Shown here: positions 55,132 through 64,000 of the stretch, one piece after another
How the letters are laid out: every line of letters begins with the position of its first letter
Position numbering within the stretch: position 1 is the first letter of the stretch
NCBI GenBank assembly: GCA_964467985.1
Contig: CAYXTP010000002.1
Span: 1-64,000 of the forward strand
DNA: 64,000 nt
Direction of reading: 5' to 3'
DNA from: GCA-2720975 sp964467985
Lineage (GTDB): Bacteria; Planctomycetota; UBA1135; GCA-002686595
Notes under the pieces: generated by a model
The model's input: the letters and a program-made list of their open reading frames with translations, nothing else
Databases searched by the model: none
What the model was told of the DNA's origin: nothing
Translations under genes and position numbers: made by a program

Positions 55132-55408
55132 GACCGACCAGACTGCAAGGGGCCGCTTGACCTGCCGCGCCGTCGGAAACAGGAGTCGGCTAAGAAGGGA
55201 GGATAGCGGAGTTCCCCGGGAAGTCCCTAGACTTTGACTGCAGGGAGCCTCAAGGATGTACGGGTCCGTTGAAGAGGTCAGGCAATCTCGTCGCAAGCTC
55301 CGCAACCCCAAACACCCCGTGTACATAGGCACCGGCTCCCGCAACCGCTCGAAAGTTCCCCACGACAGCTCGCCCGCCTATCAGTTATCCGGGACCTGTA
55401 TGAACCTG

Positions 55409-55415
55409 GTTGGGC
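55409..55415 (+). other. Integron recombination core site at the cassette boundary
   Basis: GTTGGGC fits the integron core site GTTRRRY and is identical to the last seven bases of the attC site at 55939-55945. It marks the left boundary of a 530-bp cassette (cut between G and TT), so attI or the end of an earlier attC should lie just before it. Confidence 0.55.
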
Positions 55416-55452
55416 GGCATAATTGGACCGACGCACTACACAGGAGAGAGTC

Positions 55453-55884
55453 ATGGCCGAGAACTCGAAGACCACACCGGCGACAGTGATTCCGACTATG
55501 CGATACGAGGATGCGGCGGCAGCCATCACGTGGCTCTGCGAGGCGTTCGGATTCGAGAAGCACCTTGTCGTGCCCGGTGAAGCCGGCACAATCGTCCATG
55601 CACAGCTCGTCTTCGGGAACGGAATGGTAATGGTCGGCACCGTGCGCGCGAGCGAGTTCGACACTCTTCAGAAGCCGCCGAGCGCGCTGGGTGGCGCCGT
55701 GTCTCAGAGCCCGTACATCATTGTCGACGACGCCGACAAACACTACTCACGAGCTGTCGCGGCGGGCGCGGAGATCCTGGTTGAAATTCAGGACGAGGAC
55801 TACGGGGGCCGGGGATACTCTTGCCGCGATCCCGAAGGGCACGTTTGGAACTTCGGTTCCTACGATCCCTGGGCCTCTGCTTAA
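55453..55884 (+). CDS. VOC-family (glyoxalase/PhnB-like) protein, integron gene cassette
   Basis: The protein has 143 residues. It opens MAENSKTTPATVIPTMRYED, and the beta-alpha-beta-beta-beta pattern of the vicinal oxygen chelate fold is visible in two halves: ITWLCEAFGFEKHLVVPGEAGTIVHAQLVFGNGMVMVG and YIIVDDADKHYSRAVAAGAEILVEIQDEDYGGRGYSCRDPEGHVWNFGSYDP. The latter end is typical of PhnB/YdeI-like glyoxalase-superfamily members. AGGAG lies 6-7 nt before the ATG. The gene fills a cassette between a core site and an attC, the standard context for a captured cassette. Substrate is unknown; such genes often concern detoxification or resistance. GC is slightly lower than in neighbours. Confidence 0.88.
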   Translation: MAENSKTTPATVIPTMRYEDAAAAITWLCEAFGFEKHLVVPGEAGTIVHAQLVFGNGMVMVGTVRASEFDTLQKPPSALGGAVSQSPYIIVDDADKHYSRAVAAGAEILVEIQDEDYGGRGYSCRDPEGHVWNFGSYDPWASA

Positions 55885-55945
55885 CAAGTACTTGCAGCGG
55901 ACGGTCCGCTCCGCGCCCCGCCGCTGAAGCGCTAGACCGTTGGGC
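55879..55945 (+). other. attC recombination site (59-base element)
   Basis: The site begins with R'' GCTTAAC (fits RYYYAAC) and ends with R' GTTGGGC (fits GTTRRRY). Its internal arms contain CAGCGG and CCGCTG, which pair. The two ends pair with G-T wobbles. The 67-bp length and the AAC-AAG start are typical of chromosomal integron attC sites. It overlaps the last codons of the VOC gene, as usual. Confidence 0.85.
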
Positions 55946-55955
55946 GGACGTAGTC

Positions 55956-56347
55956 ATGGCACCACTTCCTCGACAGATAATCGCCAAGACCTTTCGAGCA
56001 TTGAACGGTGAATTGGCTTGGCGTCCCAGGGACGTTGCCGACCTAATCGGGGCGATCGTTGGATTGGATCAGGCAGTCTGGGGCGCCGAGTCGTAGTTGG
56101 CTCAACGCTTGAGTTGGATTGGAAGGTACCCACTTGCGATGGCCCTCCACCGGGCGTGTGAAACTGGGAGCCGGCGCCGCGAGCAAGAGACGAGACTTGG
56201 CTGGACTATGTTGCGAGAAGGGCAGCCGAGACGGTGGGGGCAATTGAGGCTCTTAACATCGAATCATGGGTGCGTCCGGATGTGCTCCCAAATGCTTACT
56301 TCAACCTCGAATGCATTGCTGCGATGACGCCTCACAAACCGATGTAG
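55956..56347 (+). pseudogene. Broken second cassette gene of unknown function
   Basis: An intact start reads MAPLPRQIIAKTFRALNGELAW to QAVWGAES, stopping at 56096 (46 residues). In another frame the sequence continues as VVVGSTLELDWKVPTCDGPPPGV, then a TGA at 56159-56161, and NWEPAPRARDETWLDYVARRAAETVGAIEALNIESW to CIAAMTPHKPM, ending at 56347. The good protein-like composition of all parts suggests one gene of about 130 residues with a frameshift and a nonsense codon. It lies directly after the attC, so it was a second cassette. No attC was found after it. I do not recognise the family. Confidence 0.55.
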
Positions 56348-56465
56348 ACGGGCGCGGACTTTCCATGCCGCTGATCGGCCAAGCGCTCTGCCACTGAGGC
56401 GGGATCATGGCCATTGCACAGTTCGATTCCGTGGCCGATGTGCTGGCGCGCCTGGGGTAGTTTCC

Positions 56466-56675
56466 CAGAGGAATCCGTGCTGTTCAGAAACTGAGCCGCA
56501 CATGAAGCCTATCCCCGAGGNNNNNNNNNNNNNNNNNNNNNNNNNNNNNNNNNNNNNNNNNNNNNNNNNNNNNNNNNNNNNNNNNNNNNNNNNNNNNNNN
56601 NNNNNNNNNNNNNNNNNNNNCAGAGGAATCCGTGCTGTTCAGAAACTGAGCCGCACATGAAGCCTATCCCCGAGG
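56466..56675. repeat. 100-N scaffold gap flanked by identical 55-bp copies
   Basis: A 55-base sequence starting CAGAGGAATCC and ending CCCCGAGG is present at 56466-56520 and at 56621-56675 without a mismatch; the Ns fill 56521-56620. As at 35062-35271, this looks like an unmerged contig overlap. Nothing else is seen in 56348-56715, including no attC for the second cassette. Confidence 0.8.
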
Positions 56676-56715
56676 ACGTCTCAGCCCCCAACCGCTCAGT
56701 TCGGGCCAGTGGGAA

Positions 56716-57084
56716 TCAGTAGAGGGGCCAGCCGCCCTCGGCGTCCCAATCCCCGCCCAACGTGGGGTCCGGGGTGGAGTCTCCGGGATGGCTCTCGGTC
56801 GAATCTTCCCCCGCTCCACCAGCCAGCGGATCGTAATCCTGCAGCCGGAACGGTGTGCGCTCCAGGTCCACCCAAACCAGGTCGCGGTTCAGAGGAACAA
56901 AGACCAGGGCCCAGGGGCCATCGCGTCCCACGATCATCACCTGGGCCAGGTCTCCGAGTGGGGCCGAGGGGCTCTCTTGGGCTGCGTTTGCGTCCAGAGA
57001 AGAGGAGTCGAGAGCCCACTCGCCCGGTCCGGGATCGGTGGGCTCGGGGTCGTTGAAGGGGGAGCTGTCGTTGAAGTGATTCAT
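56716..57084 (-). CDS. Hypothetical acidic protein with SH3-like patch
   Basis: The protein has 122 residues from the ATG that opens MNHFNDSSPFNDPEPTDPG. It is Asp/Pro/Gly-rich and acidic at both ends. The middle part has VMIVGRDGPWALVFVPLNR then DLVWVDLERTPFRLQ, a beta-rich patch like that of the small gene at 54604-54801. It may be a divergent relative of that gene. It has no signal peptide and no catalytic motif. It is divergent from acs (110 nt). Confidence 0.55.
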   Translation of the reverse strand: MNHFNDSSPFNDPEPTDPGPGEWALDSSSLDANAAQESPSAPLGDLAQVMIVGRDGPWALVFVPLNRDLVWVDLERTPFRLQDYDPLAGGAGEDSTESHPGDSTPDPTLGGDWDAEGGWPLY

Positions 57085-57194
57085 GGGGTGCCAACCGTCC
57101 CTCCTTCCATCGGAAGACCTCCCCGCGGGTTGCCCCAATCCCGTAACTTTCTGACTGCTACACTCGCAGTTCCCACCTGCCACCCCAACGAGCC

Positions 57195-59135
<1,941 letters not shown>

Positions 59136-59161
59136 TCAATACGGCCACTGGATCGAACGTC

Positions 59162-62122
59162 GTGGGACGACCCCCTGTCGGACTCTTCACGTGTGGGCTC
59201 TTGTTCGCCCTTGGGCTCTTGACTCAACCCAGCGCCTTGGCCATTCAGTCCGATGCGCAGGCTGCCCCGTTCCAGGAGCCACTGCCCCCAGGTGAGCGCC
59301 TGCTGGGCGAGTTTCAGTGCAGCGCCTGTCATTCCACCTCGGACCCATTGGGCTCGCGGCTGCTCTCCGCCGAGGCTCCCAATCTGTCCGCCCTGACCGA
59401 CCGTGTGCGGCCGGGCTACCTGCGTACGTTCCTGGCCAACCCGGCCCAGGGTCACCCGCGCAACCGCATGCCAGACCTCCTGGCCGCATTGCCGGCTGAC
59501 GAGAAGGAGCAAACCATTGAGGAGTTGGTTGCGTTTCTCGGAACCCTGGGCGGATCCGAGACGCCCCAGCCCCCTGTCTGGGCCGGGGGCATGGAACGCG
59601 GTCGGCAGCTGTTCCACTCGGTGGGTTGCGTGGCCTGTCACCGACCCCACGAAGATCTCTACGACCTGGATTGGACCCTGGCGGAACTGAATGCCCAACA
59701 GGCCCTCGAGGCCCAGGACCCCGATGCCAGCCCGCCCCCCTCGGGCGTGTTGCAGACGATCGACGACGAGGTCTACCTGCGCCCCGGTACCCTGGATCAT
59801 CCGGACCGCGTGATTGAATCGGGTTGGTTGTCCGAGAAGTACGACGTGCACGGGCTGGCGGCCTTTCTCGAAAACCCCCTGACGGTCAGGGTTTCGGGCA
59901 ACATGCCGGATCTCGGCCTTTCGAGCGCGGAGGCCCTGGCCATCGCGAAGTACTTGCTGCGCGATCAGGTGCTTGGGTTGGAACCCAATCCCGCTTCGCC
60001 TGGGCTGCGCTACGACTATTTCGAGGCCCACCTGCCCGGGGACAGTCCAGACTGGCCCGGATTCAGCCCGACGGAAACGGGCAGCACGGACGCGCTGGAC
60101 ATCGGAGTGCGTCTGCGCAATGACGATTTTGGCCTGCGCTTCAGCGGCAACCTCGAGGTTTCCGTTGCTGGACGATGGAATTTTTCCTTGCACTCCGATG
60201 ACGGCTCCTGGTTGGAGATTGACGGCCAGATGGTCGTGGACAACGGTGGAGTGCATGCGCCCCAAAGTCGTGAGGGCGGACTGGACCTGCAGCCCGGCTC
60301 CCACACCCTGCGCGTCTCCATGTTCGAACATGGGGGAGGTGAGGAGCTTGAAGTAAAATGGCAGGCACCCGGGGGGGCCTTCGAACCCATTCCGGCCGAG
60401 GCCCTGAGTCATACAGCAGTCGTCTACCCCGCTCCGGACGCAGGTCGTGCTGCGACACCGGACGCCATCGCGGCGGGGCGTGCGCGCTTTCAGTCTCTGG
60501 GTTGTGTGGCCTGCCACACCACGGGAATCGCGCAGCTCGATGACCAACGCGGCGAGTGGCTGTCGAATCAACCCGCGCTGGATGAATTGGATCCTCGTGC
60601 GCCCAAGGGGTGCTTGGCGCCGGAGCAGGAGGGCGGGCCGGTACGCATCGTCTTCGACCAGCCCGCAGACAGGCAGGCGGTTTTGGCGGCCTTGGCTTCC
60701 TTGCCCGACCTGGCCCGGCCCCTATCCAAGCCCGCTGTGGTCGCCCGCCGTCTGCAGCATTTGAATTGCTACGCCTGCCACCGACGTTCGGAAATTGGGG
60801 GGCCGCACCCCGACGCCGCCGACTACTTCGCCGGGGACGAGAATGCCGAGCTAGGTGACGAAGGCCGATTCCCGCCGCCCCTGACGGGTGTGGGGTCCAA
60901 GCTCCGAGAATCCTGGCTGCAAACGGTGTTGCTCGCCGACCTCAACTCTCCCGAGCCGGCGGGTCGCGTGCGTCCCTACCTAAAGACTCGCATGCCACGC
61001 TTCGGGGCAGACAACGTTGAGGATCTGGTAGGGCTCCTGCGCGAGGTCGATGCCAGGCAGCCATCCGCGTCGAGCCCCGCGCCTCCCGCTTCGCATGCCA
61101 TGGTTCAAGCTGGCCACGAGCTGGCGGGCACGGCTGGCCTGGGCTGCATTCAATGTCACACCTTTGGCGGCATGCGGTCGTTGGGGGTGACCTCGGTGGA
61201 TCTATTTGGGATGACGGAGCGCCTGGAGTACGACTGGTTTGCCGAACTGCTGCTCGATCCGGAGGCCACGGGCATGGAGACGCGCATGCCCCTGTTCTGG
61301 CTGGAGGGCAAGAGCCCTGTGGATGTGCTGGATCAGGACCCGAACCAGCAGGTCCAGGCCCTGTGGGCCTACCTCTCGGAAGGCGAGAACATGATGCCCC
61401 CGCGCGGGCTGGACAGCCCGGAGTTGGCCTACGAACTCATTCCCGAGGATCGCCCCCTCAGCGTGGGCGTTTTTATGCGCGGCGTGAGCCCGCGTACCCT
61501 CGCGGTGGGCTTCCCCGAATGGGTCCACTACGCCTATGACATGCAGTCCGCGCGACTGCACAGCTCTTGGCGCGGACGGTTCTTCAACACGCGCGGCACT
61601 TGGCAAGGCCGCGCCGGAGCGTTGGAATCCCCGCCCTCGGATGATGTGTTGATCTGGCCACCTGGTGCCACGTTCGCGCCGCTCGCCGATCTGGCTGATC
61701 CGTGGCCGGCGACCTCCTGGTCGTTTGGCGGCCGTCGATTGGATGCCCAGGGCCGGCCCACCTTGCTCTCCTCTTGGAATGGCGTTCAGTTGGAAGAACG
61801 TCCGCAGCCTCTGAATGGGGGACTCATTCGATACCTGACTCTGAGCGCAGCGCGCCCCGTACCCAACCTCGCATTGCGCGTGTTCCGGTGGGAGTCGGGC
61901 GGAGAGGGCTGGTCCATGCCACCTCCCGGAGAACAGGGATTGAGACACTTCGAAACGATGGACCCGCCCCTGCGCTTGCGGGTCACCGATTCAGCGGGTC
62001 CCATAAAACCCACCGCTGTGGTGGGGAGGGATGTGGAACTACGCGTACCCGTGCGCTGGGAACAGGTTGGTCAAGGTGCGCTGCCCTGGCAAGCACAGCT
62101 GAAAGTGGAGGTGATCTGGTGA
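59162..62122 (+). CDS. PVC-type multiheme cytochrome c with PA14 domain
   Basis: The protein has 986 residues from a GTG, with a signal peptide ending near AQA (about 34). Five heme motifs are seen: CSACH (53-57), CVACH (156-160), CVACH (448-452), CYACH (536-540) and CIQCH (662-666). A PA14-like domain (about 281-410; GLRYDYFEA, SLHSDDGSWLEIDGQMVVDNGGVHA) sits between hemes two and three, which suggests carbohydrate or ligand binding. The C-terminal 300 residues lack hemes. It overlaps the next gene by 4 nt (GTGA). Together they may form an exported electron-transfer dehydrogenase. Confidence 0.9.
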   Translation: MGRPPVGLFTCGLLFALGLLTQPSALAIQSDAQAAPFQEPLPPGERLLGEFQCSACHSTSDPLGSRLLSAEAPNLSALTDRVRPGYLRTFLANPAQGHPRNRMPDLLAALPADEKEQTIEELVAFLGTLGGSETPQPPVWAGGMERGRQLFHSVGCVACHRPHEDLYDLDWTLAELNAQQALEAQDPDASPPPSGVLQTIDDEVYLRPGTLDHPDRVIESGWLSEKYDVHGLAAFLENPLTVRVSGNMPDLGLSSAEALAIAKYLLRDQVLGLEPNPASPGLRYDYFEAHLPGDSPDWPGFSPTETGSTDALDIGVRLRNDDFGLRFSGNLEVSVAGRWNFSLHSDDGSWLEIDGQMVVDNGGVHAPQSREGGLDLQPGSHTLRVSMFEHGGGEELEVKWQAPGGAFEPIPAEALSHTAVVYPAPDAGRAATPDAIAAGRARFQSLGCVACHTTGIAQLDDQRGEWLSNQPALDELDPRAPKGCLAPEQEGGPVRIVFDQPADRQAVLAALASLPDLARPLSKPAVVARRLQHLNCYACHRRSEIGGPHPDAADYFAGDENAELGDEGRFPPPLTGVGSKLRESWLQTVLLADLNSPEPAGRVRPYLKTRMPRFGADNVEDLVGLLREVDARQPSASSPAPPASHAMVQAGHELAGTAGLGCIQCHTFGGMRSLGVTSVDLFGMTERLEYDWFAELLLDPEATGMETRMPLFWLEGKSPVDVLDQDPNQQVQALWAYLSEGENMMPPRGLDSPELAYELIPEDRPLSVGVFMRGVSPRTLAVGFPEWVHYAYDMQSARLHSSWRGRFFNTRGTWQGRAGALESPPSDDVLIWPPGATFAPLADLADPWPATSWSFGGRRLDAQGRPTLLSSWNGVQLEERPQPLNGGLIRYLTLSAARPVPNLALRVFRWESGGEGWSMPPPGEQGLRHFETMDPPLRLRVTDSAGPIKPTAVVGRDVELRVPVRWEQVGQGALPWQAQLKVEVIW

Positions 62123-63585
62123 GCGTACTTGGGTTGTCACTCGCGATGTCTGCAGCTTCCCTGCTGCCTCAAGACCCACGGGAAGAGGACTACTACCGCC
62201 TTGTTCCCCTGCCCATTCCCGAGGCCATGGTCTTGGAGGTTAGCGGCCTGACTCTCTTGGAGGACGGACGACCCTTGGTGTGCAATCGGCGCGGCGAGGT
62301 GTTCGTTGTGGAGAACGCGTACGGCGATCCCGCCACGGACGCCGTCTTTCACAAATTCGCCGAAGGCTTGCAGGAACCCCTGGGGCTGCTGCGACAAGGC
62401 GAATGGATCTACCTGGCCCAGCGCGGGGAATTGACCCGCATGCGCGATGTGGACGGAGACGACCGCGCCGACGAGTTCGAGACGGTCTGCGACACGTGGC
62501 GCGTGAGCGGCAACTACCACGAGTACAACTTCGGGCCGACCCTGGGCCCCGATGGCAACTTCTGGATCACGACCAACAAGCCGTTTGGTGACCAGCCCTT
62601 CGGTGCGGTCCCGTGGCGCGGGTTCGCCATGCGCATCACTCCTGACGGCCAGATGATTCCGACCGTCTGTGGCTTGCGTTCACCCTCGGGCGTTGAGGCC
62701 AGTCCTTGGGGCGATGTTTTCTACACGGACAATCAGGGCGAGTGGTGCGGGGCGAGCAAGTTGTCCTTGCTCAAGCCCGGTTCGTTCCAAGGCCACCCGC
62801 ACGGGTTGCCCTCCTGCGAACAGGACCTGTGGCCCTACCCGCATCCGGGGTCGATACCGAACCGCGTGCTGATGCCCGAGGTGTCCAAGCAGGTGCCCAG
62901 TTTCCAGATGCCCTCCGTGTGGTTTCCGCGAGACAAAATGGGACGTGCTCCCGCGGGTTTCGTCTGGGACACAACCGGCGGACGCTTTGGCCCTTTTGCC
63001 GGCCAGGTATTCGTGACCGACCAGTACGAGGCTTCGGTCATGCGTGTCAGCCTCGAGCAGGTGCAAGGTCATTGGCAGGGGGCCTGCTATCCCTTTCGCC
63101 GACGATTGGGCACGGGTGCCCTGCGCCTAGTGTGGGGGCCGGACGGTTCGCTGTTTGTCGGTGGCACCGATCGCGGTTGGCCTTCTCTCGGGACCAATGG
63201 CCGAGGCTTCGGGCTTGAGCGCTTGCTGTGGACCGGCGAGGTGCCCTTCGAGTTGCTCGAGATGAGCGCTCGGCCCGAGGGCTTCCAGTTGACCTTCACC
63301 TCGGATGTGGATACGCAGTCGGCCACGGACCCAGCTTCGTACTCCCTCTCCAGCTTCACTTACATTCTGCACTCCACCTACGGCAGTCCTGAGGTGGAAG
63401 GGGCAGATCTGAAGATCAAGTCCTGCACATTGGGTGACGATGGCCGTTCGGTCTACCTCGAGGCGGAAGGTCTGCGCGCAGGCTGGTTGCACGAACTGCA
63501 CCTCGACGGCGTGCGCAGCGCAGACGACCATCCCGTCCTGCACCCGCGGGCGTACTACACCCTAGCCTTCAGGCCAGAGCACTAG
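62119..63585 (+). CDS. Exported beta-propeller (glucose/sorbosone dehydrogenase-like) protein
   Basis: The protein has 488 residues from a GTG that overlaps the cytochrome stop. A short signal-like start (MSVLGLSLAMSAASLLPQ) precedes repeated blades: LTLLEDGRPLVCNRRGEVFVVEN, GDDRADEFETVC, FGPTLGPDGNFWITTN, GLRSPSGVEASPWGDVFYTDNQG and LRLVWGPDGSLFVGGTDRGW. This fits the sorbosone/glucose dehydrogenase-like propellers that pair with cytochromes in planctomycetes. The C-terminal 130 residues form an Ig-like part. Whether it binds PQQ is unclear. A frame open further upstream overlaps the cytochrome gene. Confidence 0.85.
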   Translation: MSVLGLSLAMSAASLLPQDPREEDYYRLVPLPIPEAMVLEVSGLTLLEDGRPLVCNRRGEVFVVENAYGDPATDAVFHKFAEGLQEPLGLLRQGEWIYLAQRGELTRMRDVDGDDRADEFETVCDTWRVSGNYHEYNFGPTLGPDGNFWITTNKPFGDQPFGAVPWRGFAMRITPDGQMIPTVCGLRSPSGVEASPWGDVFYTDNQGEWCGASKLSLLKPGSFQGHPHGLPSCEQDLWPYPHPGSIPNRVLMPEVSKQVPSFQMPSVWFPRDKMGRAPAGFVWDTTGGRFGPFAGQVFVTDQYEASVMRVSLEQVQGHWQGACYPFRRRLGTGALRLVWGPDGSLFVGGTDRGWPSLGTNGRGFGLERLLWTGEVPFELLEMSARPEGFQLTFTSDVDTQSATDPASYSLSSFTYILHSTYGSPEVEGADLKIKSCTLGDDGRSVYLEAEGLRAGWLHELHLDGVRSADDHPVLHPRAYYTLAFRPEH

Positions 63586-63596
63586 CGCATCGGTCT

Positions 63597-64000
63597 CTAG
63601 ACTCCGCTAGTGCCGAGGCGACCGGCTTCTCCGCTCTCGGAGTCTTCGCGCCACCAGTTTCCAGCAGCGACCTCTGCAATGCCCTGTTCGAACGGCCGGG
63701 GTTGCCAGCCCAACTCGACCACGGCGGCCCGGATATCGTGATCGTGATGCAACGAAAAGTAACCCGCTCCTCGGCGCTCCCGAGTGACGTCCGTGAAGAG
63801 CCCCTTCAGGAAGATGGCGCGCTCGACCCACTTGCGACTGATGTTGCGGCGTTTCACTCTTCCTCCCGTCGCTTCGATGGTGAGATCGACGAACTCGTTG
63901 AAGGCGATGCCCTCGGGCCCCGCTATCTCGTAGATGCAGTCCACATCCTTGGCGCGGTCGTAGGAGAAGAAGCGCATGATGGCATCCACCAGGTCGTCCA
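63597..64000 (-). CDS. NAD-dependent epimerase/SDR family protein, C-terminal part
   Basis: The gene runs off the window end, so only its last 134 residues are seen. They include DDLVDAIMRFFSYD, which is the usual VDDLVDA(I) segment of extended SDR epimerases, then IYEIAGPEGIAFNEFVDLTIEATGG, typical of the substrate-binding C-terminal half (NmrA/epimerase-like). The catalytic YxxxK is upstream of the window edge and cannot be checked. It is convergent with the propeller gene. Confidence 0.8.
   Translation of the reverse strand, partial: DDLVDAIMRFFSYDRAKDVDCIYEIAGPEGIAFNEFVDLTIEATGGRVKRRNISRKWVERAIFLKGLFTDVTRERRGAGYFSLHHDHDIRAAVVELGWQPRPFEQGIAEVAAGNWWREDSESGEAGRLGTSGV

Noticed and set aside
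54647..55237. Long open frame across the integrase remnant
   Set aside because: Apart from the short IntI-like segment its composition is that of shadow or non-coding DNA, and the IntI tail is in another frame.
56340..56410. tRNA-like sequence on the minus strand (D-arm-like CTCAGTGGCAGAGCGC)
   Set aside because: The following bases do not form an anticodon stem or a T arm, and no acceptor stem closes. It is at most a fragment or chance.

Overview
The window is about 64 kb of GC-rich bacterial sequence with three 100-N scaffold gaps. It most likely comes from a Planctomycetota genome, probably a metagenome assembly. The clues are a MoxR/VWA 'Bat' cluster, a CotH-type secreted protein with a C-terminal module I associate with planctomycete secreted proteins, a PVC-style multiheme cytochrome with an embedded PA14 domain, fused PurS-like/PurL, weak Shine-Dalgarno usage and many GTG starts. 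Two gaps are flanked by identical 55-bp sequences, so they are probably unmerged contig overlaps.

Left part (1-16.5 kb): tRNA-Arg(UCU), then a minus-strand cluster read right to left as moxR, DUF58, BatD-like, VWA, VWA, TPR-like, a 1308-aa secreted/anchored protein and two SPFH/band-7 proteins. This looks like a membrane-stress or 'aerotolerance' module extended with SPFH scaffolds. Next come tRNA-Pro(UGG), purD, a Fur-family regulator, a gap set in a 16-bp repeat, and two paralogous small lipoproteins.

Centre (16.5-35 kb): purL-purQ, accA, an ECF sigma factor with a zinc-finger anti-sigma factor, and a compact arginine operon argR-C-B-D-F-G-H plus a GNAT acetyltransferase. Nearly every junction in that operon overlaps by 4 nt, and ARG-box-like sites overlap the -10 of its predicted promoter. 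A histidine phosphatase, a TPR lipoprotein, rqcH and ndk follow.

Right-centre (35-53 kb): a complete F-type ATP synthase operon (atpZ-I-B-E-F-H-A-G-D-C), aspS, infC, and rpmI-rplT-pheS-pheT. The usual infC-rpmI-rplT block is split by an antisense 2.6-kb cotH gene, and a strong terminator/attenuator-like hairpin lies between rplT and pheS.

Right end (53-64 kb): a B12-binding radical SAM gene, then a decayed integron. The integron holds the frameshifted C-terminus of an integron integrase, a VOC/glyoxalase gene cassette, a well-formed attC site and a broken second cassette. The integrase remnant points the same way as the cassettes, the reverse-integrase layout known from some planctomycetes and spirochaetes. 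Acetyl-CoA synthetase, a five-heme cytochrome coupled to a beta-propeller dehydrogenase-like gene, and a truncated SDR epimerase end the window. The integron remnant and the MoxR-VWA-SPFH cluster are the two most interesting regions.
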